Part shown: in pieces, positions 1 to 7,335 of the stretch
How positions within the stretch are numbered: the stretch's first letter is position 1
Layout: each line of letters opens with the position of its first letter
NCBI GenBank assembly: GCA_012842425.1
Contig: DUSU01000001.1
Location: 1 to 49,685 of the forward strand
From: Candidatus Fermentithermobacillaceae bacterium
Lineage (GTDB): Bacteria > Bacillota > Sulfobacillia > Fermentithermobacillales > Fermentithermobacillaceae
Direction of reading: 5' to 3'
Length of the DNA stretch: 49,685 nucleotides
The notes under the pieces: generated by a model
The model's input: the letters and a program-made list of their open reading frames with translations, nothing else
Told to the model about the DNA's origin: nothing
Database searches by the model: none
Program-made: the position numbers and the translations under genes

Positions 1-216
1 AAGGGTGCTTCCGGTCGTCTCGGCGCACGCCTGGGCAGCCCAGATGAAGAGGAGAGGGCGCAATCTCTTGCCGCCGGTTGATATTAGGTAGCTCAAGATG
101 GGGCGTACGGTTCCGGAGTCGCTCAGGACTTTGGTCATGCGCTCCTCTATCTTTGATACAAGGCTCTTTGAGTTTCTGGCTGAAGACGCTTCTCGCAGGT
201 CTACAATGGAACGCAT
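1..216 (-). CDS. Polyprenyl diphosphate synthase, N-terminal fragment cut by the window edge
   Basis: Seventy-two codons read leftward from an ATG at 216 and run off the window with no stop. The translation contains LISTGGKRLRPLLFIWAA at about residues 46-63, which carries the GGKRLRP signature of trans-isoprenyl diphosphate synthases (the GK-R element that binds isopentenyl diphosphate). These enzymes make the C30-C55 prenyl chains used for quinones or for the wall carrier lipid. The aspartate-rich motifs would lie beyond the window, so chain length and exact role (HepT, IspA or IspB type) cannot be judged. A G-rich stretch about 7 bases upstream may be the ribosome site. The stop of the upstream ogt gene is 51 bp away on the same strand, so the two may be cotranscribed. 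Confidence 0.83.
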   Translation of the reverse strand, partial: MRSIVDLREASSARNSKSLVSKIEERMTKVLSDSGTVRPILSYLISTGGKRLRPLLFIWAAQACAETTGSTL

Positions 217-266
217 GGCATCGCCCCCCGCTCATTATCCCCTCAAGGATCGGCGGGGTATTCTCG

Positions 267-740
267 CTACTTTATGTATCCCTCGCGCCTAAGCAGCCAC
301 GTCTTGGCCGGAAGGCCTCCTCCGTAGCCGCCTAAGCCACCGGTGGCAAGAACCCTGTGGCACGGTATTATGACGGGCACGGGATTCGTGGCGCACGCGT
401 TGCCGACTGCCCTTGCGCCTCCTTGGCTTCCGAGGACCCCTGCTATTTGTCCGTAGGTCTCGACTTGCCCGTAGGGAATCTGCGTGAGGTGTTTCCATAC
501 CTTGACGTGGAAAGGCGGACCATCGAGCGCGACGGGCACCGTGAACTCGCGGAGCTCTCCCCTGAAGTAGGCTTCCAGTTCCGCCACGGCCTTCGTCAGG
601 ACTTTATCGGCTTCTGGATCAGGCGAACCCGCCGTATCCGCCACGGGTTTCTCGCCGAATTCCACGGAAGTGATCCTTCCTAAATGCGCGGTGACGGTTA
701 ACGGACCAATGGGAGTTTCCTTGATAACGACTTGCTTCAC
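267..740 (-). CDS. ogt: Methylated-DNA--protein-cysteine S-methyltransferase
   Basis: A 157-residue suicide enzyme that removes alkyl groups from O6 of guanine in DNA onto its own cysteine. The active-site signature IIPCHRVL is intact, with the acceptor at Cys127, and the following GGLGGYGGGLPAKTWLL segment is typical of the family. The N-terminal 65 residues match the ribonuclease-like fold seen before the methyltransferase domain, and the length is normal for Ogt. The GTG at 740 is chosen because GGGAGG lies 7 bases before it; the reading frame stays open further upstream to a TTG at 794, but that start has no ribosome site. A plausible promoter lies at 824-852. Confidence 0.93.
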   Translation of the reverse strand: MKQVVIKETPIGPLTVTAHLGRITSVEFGEKPVADTAGSPDPEADKVLTKAVAELEAYFRGELREFTVPVALDGPPFHVKVWKHLTQIPYGQVETYGQIAGVLGSQGGARAVGNACATNPVPVIIPCHRVLATGGLGGYGGGLPAKTWLLRREGYIK

Positions 741-823
741 TCGAACACCTCCCGAATAGGATGGAAGAACTTGGGCGTCGTCCGGGCGCGCCAAATCATG
801 AATACCCCTCGCGGACGTTGCGC

Positions 824-852
824 AATATACGAATGGGGCGTTCTCGAGTCAG
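824..852 (-). promoter_or_regulatory. Candidate ogt promoter overlapped by an inverted repeat arm
   Basis: Read on the minus strand, CTGACT at 852-847 (4 of 6 to TTGACA) is followed after exactly 17 bases by TATATT at 829-824 (5 of 6 to TATAAT). It would start RNA about 75 bases before the ogt start codon. The spacer contains one arm of the inverted repeat at 835-884. The match is visual; no transcription data exist here. Confidence 0.45.
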
Positions 853-884
853 CATCGATTTACCCAATTCTCTGAGAACGCCCC
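835..884. repeat. Perfect 11-bp inverted repeat upstream of ogt
   Basis: GGGGCGTTCTC at 835-845 and GAGAACGCCCC at 874-884 are exact reverse complements separated by 28 bases. One arm sits between the -35 and -10 boxes of the candidate ogt promoter and the other is about 60 bases upstream of its start. It could be a two-half-site operator or an extra hairpin behind the terminator at 902-938. Neither strand shows a convincing U-run directly after the stem. Confidence 0.6.
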
Positions 885-901
885 TCCGTTTTCGTCAGAA
901 A

Positions 902-938
902 GGCTCAAAACGTCGCCGAAATACGCGGCGATTGAGCC
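902..938 (-). terminator. Intrinsic terminator after the amidohydrolase operon
   Basis: On the minus strand GGCTCAA and TTGAGCC form the outer stem and TCGCCG with CGGCGA the inner stem, separated by a small bulge. The hairpin is followed by TTTCTGACG, so it has a short U tract. It starts 17 bases after the stop codon of the amidohydrolase gene ending at 955. Confidence 0.65.
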
Positions 939-954
939 TTCGGTTCACCGGGTT

Positions 955-2112
955 CTATCCGAAAACCTTGACTCCTCCGATGAAGACCTGTTCCACCTTG
1001 GACCTTATCTGGAACGGGTGACCGGACCATACCACGAAGTCCGCATCTTTGCCCTCATCAAGGCTTCCTACCCTGTCGGCGACCCCTAGCGTCTCGGCCG
1101 GCGTCAAGGTCACCGCGCGGAGCGCGTCTTCCTCTGACATTCCGTTGGCCCAGCACATTGCCGCAGCCGTGGAAAGGAACTGGATCGGATGGAACGGGTG
1201 ATCGGAGATGATGCTCACCCGGCACCCGGCTTTGGCCAGGATCCCGGCAGTCTCGAGAGAGATGTTCCATGTCTCAACCTTGGCCCGGTGCCACATGCTG
1301 GGGCCGACGTTGACCTTGGCTTTCCGCTTGCCCAGGAACTCGGCCACGGTGGCGCCGTCGGTGCAGTGCTCGATGGAGAAGTCGATGCCGAACTCTTCGG
1401 CAATCCTCACCGCCGTGACTATGTCATCGGCCCTGTGGGCGTGAATCCTCAAGGGGATCTCGCCGCGAAGGACTTTGAGGAGCCCCAGAAGCCCCAGATC
1501 TGTGTCGGGAGCCTTGGTGGGGTCTTTCTCGGCGGCCGCCAGTTTCTTCTCGTAGTCTTTCGCCTTATACAGAGCTGCCCTCAGAACTGCGGCGTTTCCC
1601 ATCCTGGTCGACGGCATCTTGCCGTTTCTGCCGTAGAGTCCCTTGGGGTTTTCGCCCAGGGCGGCCTTCATGCCGGATGGATTCTTAACTATCATGTCAT
1701 CTATGACTTTGCCTACGGTCTTTATGACCGCCATCTCGCCGCCAATTATGTTGCCCGAGCCGGGCGTTACCTGGACGGTCGTGACTCCGCCGCTTCTGGC
1801 ATCGTTGAAAGCCGAGTGGGCCGGCCATACAGAGTCAATTGCCCTCACTTCGGGAGTTACCGGGTTGGTCGCTTCATTGCCGTCTTGTTGCGGCTGCCCG
1901 TACCATTCGCCCCATAGTCCCACGTGAGCGTGTTCGTCGACGAATCCGGGAAGTACAGTCTTGCCGGTGAGGTCGATGACCTCGGCATCGGCAGGTACCT
2001 CACCTTGGCCTGCGAAGACTATCTTGCCGTCCCGAACAAGGAGGAGTCCCTTCTCTATCGGGGGCCTCGAGATCGGGAACAGGCGGGCGTTGACATAGGC
2101 GCGAGTTTTCAC
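955..2112 (-). CDS. Amidohydrolase, imidazolonepropionase-like (second of a tandem pair)
   Basis: A 385-residue metal-dependent amidohydrolase of the TIM-barrel superfamily. Visible metal-site elements are DEHAHVG (about residues 59-65, strand 1), RIHAHRADD and FSIEHCTDG (the later histidines), and SDHPFHP, where the aspartate serves as general base. N- and C-terminal segments form the small beta-sandwich, ending in the usual DADFVVWSGHPF. The substrate is unknown; relatives act on cyclic amides, dipeptides or deaminate bases. The GTG start overlaps the stop of the upstream paralogue by 4 bases (GTGA), which implies translational coupling. It carries tryptophan and histidine at places where its neighbour has other residues (MWHRAK against LTDKSK), so the two probably differ in substrate. 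Confidence 0.88.
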   Translation of the reverse strand: MKTRAYVNARLFPISRPPIEKGLLLVRDGKIVFAGQGEVPADAEVIDLTGKTVLPGFVDEHAHVGLWGEWYGQPQQDGNEATNPVTPEVRAIDSVWPAHSAFNDARSGGVTTVQVTPGSGNIIGGEMAVIKTVGKVIDDMIVKNPSGMKAALGENPKGLYGRNGKMPSTRMGNAAVLRAALYKAKDYEKKLAAAEKDPTKAPDTDLGLLGLLKVLRGEIPLRIHAHRADDIVTAVRIAEEFGIDFSIEHCTDGATVAEFLGKRKAKVNVGPSMWHRAKVETWNISLETAGILAKAGCRVSIISDHPFHPIQFLSTAAAMCWANGMSEEDALRAVTLTPAETLGVADRVGSLDEGKDADFVVWSGHPFQIRSKVEQVFIGGVKVFG

Positions 2113-3302
2113 AGGAGCCCACCTCGCTCTCTTCTATGGTCGACTTCCTCGCCGTTTATGAAGGTCCGCTCGGCCTTGGCGTCGTACTCCAGCGGGTCTT
2201 TGGACCAGATAACCAGGTCTGCGTCCTTACCCGGCTCTAGTGAACCGACCCTGTCGGCAACTCCGGCGATCTCTGCCGCGTGGCGGGTGATCGCGAGAAG
2301 CGCGATGCGCTCATCCATTCCTTCACGCACGCAGAGACCGACGCAAATCCTGAGGTACTGGATGGGGAGGACCGGATGGTCGGTGATGATGGCCAACTTG
2401 ACGCCCAGCTTGGAGAGGGCCACGGGAGCAGCGAAGCCGATGTCTTTGACTTCCAGCTTGCTCTTGTCGGTGAGGGACGGGCCCAGGGTCACCGGGTACC
2501 CGCTTGCTTTCACCTGTTCGCCCACCAAGTCGCCTTCGGTGCAGTGTTCGATGGATATATCGATGTCGAATTCGCGGGCGATGCGAATGGCCGTCATGAT
2601 GTCGTCGGCGCGGTGGCAGTGCACCCTGAGAGGGATTTCCTTCTTGAGGACCTTCGCGATCATCTCGTTCCGCAGGTTAAGGTCAGGGACTTTATCGGGT
2701 TCTTTGGCGTTTTCTTTCTTCCTGAGGTAGTCTTTCGCCGCCGTGAGGGCTTTCCGCATGACCGCGGCGTTGCCCATCCTCGTGGCCGGCATCTTGCGCT
2801 GGGTTCCGTAGACTCTCTTGGGGTTTTCTCCGAGAGCGGCCTTTAGACCAGAGGGCCGCTTCACGACTAGGTCGTCCACGACCGTGCCCCAAGTCTTCAT
2901 TACCAGAGTCTCGCCTCCGATGATGTTGGCGCTGCCCGGGTCAACCTGCACGCAGGTGACGCCCGCAGCGACGGCGTCGCGGAAAGCGATGTCCTTCGGG
3001 TTTATCCCGTCGAGCGCCCTCACTTCGGCCGTTACCGGGTCGGTGGCCTCGTTGGTGTCTTCACCGGCCCAGCCGGCGCCGTCTTCTGAGATACCGATGT
3101 GGCAGTGGGCGTCGATGAAGCCCGGGGTGACTACCTTGCCCTCTGCGTCGATCACTATGGCGTCGGAGGGTATTTCCACCGAGGACCCTACGGCGGTGAT
3201 TTTCCCGCCCGACCACAGCACTGTGCCTTTTTCGATGACCTCAGGCACAGCCCCAAAGGCGCAGGTCAGGATCCTGGCGTTGGTGACTGCCATTGGTTTC
3301 AT
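2109..3302 (-). CDS. Amidohydrolase, imidazolonepropionase-like (first of a tandem pair)
   Basis: A 397-residue paralogue of the gene that follows it. The same metal-binding landmarks are present: DAHCHIG near residue 60, RVHCHRADD, ISIEHCTEG and ITDHPVLP. Long blocks such as RPSGLKAALGENPKRVYG and KMPATRMGNAAVM are nearly the same in both copies, so they arose by duplication. The ATG at 3302 is preferred because AAAGGAGG stands 10 bases before it; an upstream TTG or ATG extension to 3362 has no ribosome site. No signal peptide is seen, so it is cytoplasmic. The gene begins the minus-strand operon and is divergent from the histidine phosphatase at 3489. Substrate unknown. Confidence 0.88.
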   Translation of the reverse strand: MKPMAVTNARILTCAFGAVPEVIEKGTVLWSGGKITAVGSSVEIPSDAIVIDAEGKVVTPGFIDAHCHIGISEDGAGWAGEDTNEATDPVTAEVRALDGINPKDIAFRDAVAAGVTCVQVDPGSANIIGGETLVMKTWGTVVDDLVVKRPSGLKAALGENPKRVYGTQRKMPATRMGNAAVMRKALTAAKDYLRKKENAKEPDKVPDLNLRNEMIAKVLKKEIPLRVHCHRADDIMTAIRIAREFDIDISIEHCTEGDLVGEQVKASGYPVTLGPSLTDKSKLEVKDIGFAAPVALSKLGVKLAIITDHPVLPIQYLRICVGLCVREGMDERIALLAITRHAAEIAGVADRVGSLEPGKDADLVIWSKDPLEYDAKAERTFINGEEVDHRRERGGLL

Positions 3303-3488
3303 TTCAGGAAGGCCTCCTTTCGTTGTCTCCACTCTTTGAAGATTCAATAATGGATAACCCATATCCTGCCCTGCGTGCGAGCGCTGCCCGTGAAGGGTTC
3401 GCGCCTTTTGTGCCGAATTCGGTCTTGGTTAGGACATCGAGAAACCCGAAATAGGATGGGAGTGAAGGCCTCTTCTGGCCGTATCCAC

Positions 3489-4130
3489 ATGACTACGTTT
3501 TACCTCGTAAGACACGGAGAGACTGAGGCAAACAAGGCCGGAATACTCCAGGGGCAGATGGACGTGCCGCTCTCGGAGAAAGGGCGGAGGCAAGCAAGGT
3601 TAGTGGCAGAGGCGCTGTCCGGGGTACAGTTGGATGCAGTGTATTCCAGCGACCTCTCCAGGGCGCGGGAGACTGCAGAAGCCATAATGCAGGGGAGGAC
3701 ATGCCCGCTGGTCCTCGATAAGAGGCTCCGTGAGCTCCACATGGGAGCGATTTCCGGTCTTACCATAGAGGAGTCCCGGCAGAAGTTCCCCGAGTTCCAT
3801 GCGCAGTTGGCCGCGGATCCGTACGGCGTCCGGAGGCCCGGTGGCGGAGAGTCCAGGTTGGACCTGCGAAACCGCATGGCTTCTGCGCTGGACGATATAT
3901 ACGAGCGACACAAAGACGGCAGGGTTGCGATCGTAGCCCACGGCGGGTCCATCAATGCCGTCCTCGGCATTGCGTCCCAGGACGGCAGCTGGCCGCGTCT
4001 CGTGGTGGAGAACTGCTCTGTAACCGTCATCGAGCGCGACGATAGCGGGTGGAGAACGGTCGAGGTCAATGTCTGCGACCACTTGAGTGCCCTCGCAGAG
4101 GATGCTCATCTTCCCCGCGAAGCGAACTGA
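3489..4130 (+). CDS. Histidine phosphatase family protein (phosphoglycerate mutase-like)
   Basis: About 213 residues. The phosphohistidine motif LVRHGETEANKAG begins at residue 5 and the second catalytic histidine is in VAIVAHGGSINAVLG near residue 150, with the family glutamate in LRELHMGAISG. The protein is the 2H-phosphatase type found in alpha-ribazole phosphatase (CobC) and in general sugar-phosphate phosphatases; no cobalamin genes are nearby, so a specific substrate cannot be given. The start is uncertain: ATG 3489 gives the canonical N terminus but lacks a Shine-Dalgarno sequence, whereas ATG 3456 would add 11 residues and is preceded only by AATAGG. It lies 71 bases before the CoA-transferase operon and may be transcribed with it. 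Confidence 0.88.
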   Translation: MTTFYLVRHGETEANKAGILQGQMDVPLSEKGRRQARLVAEALSGVQLDAVYSSDLSRARETAEAIMQGRTCPLVLDKRLRELHMGAISGLTIEESRQKFPEFHAQLAADPYGVRRPGGGESRLDLRNRMASALDDIYERHKDGRVAIVAHGGSINAVLGIASQDGSWPRLVVENCSVTVIERDDSGWRTVEVNVCDHLSALAEDAHLPREAN

Positions 4131-4201
4131 CCCTTCACAAGGAATTTTCCGCTGCCTGCGAAATAAGAGTCTTGCGACTATATTCACAAGGAGGGGCGGC
4201 T

Positions 4202-5188
4202 TTGGGGGACAGTTTGTTTCTTGAGTCGGGCGAGGGCAGGTTGTTTATGGACCCCCATCCCGACAAAGCCCGGGAGTTTTTCAGGGGCAAGAGCCGGGCT
4301 ATGGTCGACAAGACCATGACGGTGACCGAGGCGGTCCGGCGATTTGTTAAGGACGGAGACTACTTGGCCGTTGGCGGATTTGGGACCAACAGGATCCCCA
4401 CGGCGCTTTTGCACGAGGTCCTGCGTCAAGGCAGGAAGTCACTGGGGCTTTCCGGCCACACTGCCACCCATGATTTTCAGATACTTGCCGCCGGGGGCGT
4501 AATTGACAGGGTGGACGTCGCGTACGTTATCGGTTTGGAGGCCCGCGGCCTTTCGAAGGTCGCCAGAAAGCTGTTTGAGGAAGCCAGGGTCGAGGTGTGT
4601 GAGTGGACCAACGCCGCTCTGGCATGGAGGTACAAGGCAGCTGTCATGGGCACCCCTTACATCCCCGCCAGAGTCATGCTGGGGTCCGACACGTTCGTAA
4701 AGAGCGCCGCTAAGACCGTGACGTGTCCGTATACCGGGCTCAAGCTCGTAGCCCTCCCGGCCCTCTATCCCGACGTTGCGTTCATACACGTGCACCGGTC
4801 GGACATCTACGGCAATGCCCAGATTGACGGCATTACGGTGGCGGATTTTGACATCGCCCGCGCAGCGAAGAGAGTAATCCTTACAACCGAAGAGATCGTT
4901 CCCACCGATTACATCCGAAAAGACCCCACCCGTACCGTCATTACCCACTACTGCGTTGACGCGGTGTGCCATGTGCCTTACGGGAGCTATCCGGGGAATA
5001 TGCCCTACGCCTATTTCTCAGACGAAGAGCACTTGAGAGAATGGCTTGCCGTTGACGGAAAGCCCGAGACGCTGCGGCCTTTCCTCGAGAAGTACATCTA
5101 CGGCACAAAGGATTTCGCCGAGTATTTGGAGCTGTGTGGGGGCGAGGCCAAGATTGAAACCCTTCGCAGAAAGGAGTTCCTGGAATGA
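4202..5188 (+). CDS. CoA-transferase, alpha subunit (GctA-like)
   Basis: A 328-residue family I CoA-transferase subunit of the glutaconate/3-oxoacid type. It opens with the usual VTEAVRRFVKDGDYLAVGGFG segment and contains the DIYGNAQIDG motif that marks these subunits. Together with the next gene it should move CoA from a donor such as acetyl-CoA to a dicarboxylic, keto or branched acid. The start is TTG at 4202, 5 bases after AAGGAGGGG; an ATG at 4248 is a weaker alternative. Earlier in-frame starts would overlap the phosphatase gene and are rejected. Length is normal for GctA (about 320). The stop overlaps the start of the beta subunit by 4 bases. Confidence 0.9.
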   Translation: MGDSLFLESGEGRLFMDPHPDKAREFFRGKSRAMVDKTMTVTEAVRRFVKDGDYLAVGGFGTNRIPTALLHEVLRQGRKSLGLSGHTATHDFQILAAGGVIDRVDVAYVIGLEARGLSKVARKLFEEARVEVCEWTNAALAWRYKAAVMGTPYIPARVMLGSDTFVKSAAKTVTCPYTGLKLVALPALYPDVAFIHVHRSDIYGNAQIDGITVADFDIARAAKRVILTTEEIVPTDYIRKDPTRTVITHYCVDAVCHVPYGSYPGNMPYAYFSDEEHLREWLAVDGKPETLRPFLEKYIYGTKDFAEYLELCGGEAKIETLRRKEFLE

Positions 5189-5973
5189 GTGAGCAGGGAA
5201 AGAAGTACAACGCAATGGAACTCATGATATGCCTCGCGGCCAGGTTTCTTGAGGACGGGAAGACGGTTGTCGTAGGGACGGGCGCGCCCTGCGCGGCGGC
5301 AATGCTCGCCCAGAAGACCCACGCGCCGAACCTCACCGTGTTCTTCGAGGCCGGAGGGATCGCCCCGCTTCTCCCGACCATGCCCATATCCGTCGGAGAC
5401 TCTAGGACGTTCCACAAGGCGATAATGGCATCCAGCATGATAGACGTCATGGACGCTTGTCAGCGGGGTGTCGTGGACTACTGCTTCCTGGGCGGGGCCC
5501 AGATCGATATGTACGGGAATATCAACTCGACGGTGATAGGGGACTTCCGCAGGCCCAGGGTCAGGCTGCCCGGTTCGGGAGGAGCCAACGACCTGGCCTC
5601 GCTTACCTGGCGCACCATGGTGATAACTCCCCACGATGTGAGGAGGTTTGTACCCAAGGTAGACTTCATCACAAGCCCGGGTTACCTCACGGGCAAAGGC
5701 GCCAGGGAGGCAGCCGGACTGCCGCCCGGGACCGGCCCGTACAAGATAATTACCAATCTCTGCGTGATGGGGTTTGACGAAGAAACCTGTAGGATGAAGG
5801 TAGAGAGCCTCCATGCGGGGGTAACCAAAGAGGACGTGGTGGTCGCCACCGGTTTTGAGCTTATCTGGCCCGAACGGGTCGAGACGAGCGGCGAACCCAC
5901 GGACGAGGAACTGGACCTTTTGAGGAACGAAGTTGACCCAATGAAGTACATCATCGGCCGGGAGGCCGTCTAG
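5185..5973 (+). CDS. CoA-transferase, beta subunit (GctB-like)
   Basis: A 262-residue partner of the preceding gene. TVFFEAGG places a glutamate at residue 55, the position of the catalytic glutamate that forms the gamma-glutamyl-CoA thioester in glutaconate CoA-transferase. [16 protein letters not shown] is the matching family landmark, and [22 protein letters not shown] is also seen in GctB-like proteins. ATGA couples its start to the alpha subunit stop. It is followed after 14 bases by a thiolase, so the operon probably activates an acid as a CoA ester and cleaves its 3-keto form. Confidence 0.9.
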   Translation: MSEQGKKYNAMELMICLAARFLEDGKTVVVGTGAPCAAAMLAQKTHAPNLTVFFEAGGIAPLLPTMPISVGDSRTFHKAIMASSMIDVMDACQRGVVDYCFLGGAQIDMYGNINSTVIGDFRRPRVRLPGSGGANDLASLTWRTMVITPHDVRRFVPKVDFITSPGYLTGKGAREAAGLPPGTGPYKIITNLCVMGFDEETCRMKVESLHAGVTKEDVVVATGFELIWPERVETSGEPTDEELDLLRNEVDPMKYIIGREAV

Positions 5974-5987
5974 GGAGGAGAGACCAC

Positions 5988-7166
5988 ATGCGTAGAGCCG
6001 TTATCGTGAGCGCGGTACGGACCGCTATCGGTACCATGGGCGGAGCGGTCTCCGGCGTGACTGCGGTCCAGTTGGGGAGTGTGGCAATAAAGGGCGCCCT
6101 TCAGCGTCTCGGCGGGGAGAACATCGCCGTGGATGAAGTCATCATGGGCAATGTCCTTCAGGGCGGCCAGGGACAGAACGTTGCCCGCCAGTGTGCCATC
6201 GGAGCAGGTCTTCCCCATGAGGTCCCGGCGACCACCATCAACAAGGTGTGCGGCTCGGGCCTGAAGGCCGTTGCCCTGGCCGCCCAGGCGGTAGGAGCGG
6301 GAGACGCCGATGTCGTCGTCGCCGGTGGGACCGAGAGCATGGATATGGCGCCTTACCTTGTGGAGAAGGCGAGATACGGCTACCGGATGGGCCATGCCTC
6401 TCTGGTTGACGAGATGATCAAAGACGGCCTATGGTGCGCATTTGTCGATAGGCACATGGGTCTCACCGCCGAGGCCGTTGCCGAAAAGTGGGGCATAACC
6501 CGCGAAATGCAGGACGAGTTTGCCTTTAGGAGCCAAGCCAAGACAGAAGCGGCCATGAAGTCGGGCAGGTTCACTGACGAGATAGTGCCGGTCGAAGTCC
6601 CCCAGAGGAAGGGGCCGCCCGTTGTATTTGACCGGGACGAACACCCGAGACCGGGTACCACGGTTGAAAAGCTCGCGGCCCTAAGGCCCGCTTTCAAACC
6701 GGACGGCACGGTTACCGCCGGTAACGCTTCGGGTATCAACAACGGCGCCGCAGCCCTCGTGATCATGAGCGAAGAGAAGGCTGCCGGATACGGGCTTAAG
6801 CCGCTCGCATCAATTGTGGCCTATGCATCGGCCGGAGTTGAGCCTCTCTATATGGGCATTGGGCCTGTGGCCGCCACCCGGAAGGCGCTCTCTATTTCCG
6901 GACTCGATCTTTCCGACATCGATCTCATTGAAGCGAATGAGGCGTTCGCCGCAACAAGCCTGGCAGTGGAAAAGGAGATTGGCTGGAACCCCGATATCGT
7001 CAACGTCAACGGAGGAGCTATCGCCTTGGGTCACCCGATTGGGGCCAGCGGAGCCCGCATCCTGGTCACGCTTCTCCACGAGATGGCGAAGAGGGATGTG
7101 AGGAGAGGCCTCGCCACCCTCTGCATCGGCGGAGGAATGGGGATGAGCTTGATAGTCGAGCGGTGA
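5988..7166 (+). CDS. Acetyl-CoA C-acyltransferase (thiolase)
   Basis: A 392-residue thiolase of normal length with all three active-site elements: [14 protein letters not shown] (nucleophile cysteine near residue 88), [20 protein letters not shown] (histidine near 349) and [10 protein letters not shown] (second cysteine near 379). It can condense two acetyl-CoA or cleave a 3-ketoacyl-CoA. GGGAGGAG precedes the ATG. The position directly behind CoA-transferase genes favours a catabolic cleavage role, as in beta-ketoadipate or branched-acid breakdown, but the true substrate is not visible in the sequence. A strong terminator follows 46 bases after the stop. Confidence 0.93.
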   Translation: MRRAVIVSAVRTAIGTMGGAVSGVTAVQLGSVAIKGALQRLGGENIAVDEVIMGNVLQGGQGQNVARQCAIGAGLPHEVPATTINKVCGSGLKAVALAAQAVGAGDADVVVAGGTESMDMAPYLVEKARYGYRMGHASLVDEMIKDGLWCAFVDRHMGLTAEAVAEKWGITREMQDEFAFRSQAKTEAAMKSGRFTDEIVPVEVPQRKGPPVVFDRDEHPRPGTTVEKLAALRPAFKPDGTVTAGNASGINNGAAALVIMSEEKAAGYGLKPLASIVAYASAGVEPLYMGIGPVAATRKALSISGLDLSDIDLIEANEAFAATSLAVEKEIGWNPDIVNVNGGAIALGHPIGASGARILVTLLHEMAKRDVRRGLATLCIGGGMGMSLIVER

Positions 7167-7212
7167 TACCGCACTCCGAAGGAAGAAATCGAGACCACAC
7201 GACTACTGAACG

Positions 7213-7258
7213 AGAAGGTTGCCCGCGGCGCTCCTCTCGCCGTAGGCAACCTTCTTTG
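7213..7258 (+). terminator. Intrinsic terminator of the CoA-transferase/thiolase operon
   Basis: AGAAGGTTGCC (7213-7223) pairs with GGCAACCTTCT (7245-7255), and an inner CGGCG/CGCCG stem closes a CTCCTCT loop. The stem ends in TTCTTTG, giving a short U tract. It sits between the end of thiolase and the converging peptidase gene. Confidence 0.8.
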
Positions 7259-7335
7259 TGCTCGGCCTTCGGGTTTAGTTGTCGGTCTTCGTGCCGGTTC
7301 TAGGTTACTTCCGGCCTTCCTGTGTCTTTCCGGTG

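Noticed and set aside
1189-1917. 242-codon open frame on the plus strand
   Set aside because: It lies wholly inside the amidohydrolase gene on the opposite strand, has no family motif, and reflects GC-rich codon structure.
3375-3488. Longer N terminus of the histidine phosphatase
   Set aside because: The added residues precede the conserved first strand and have no clear ribosome site; only 3456 remains a modest option.
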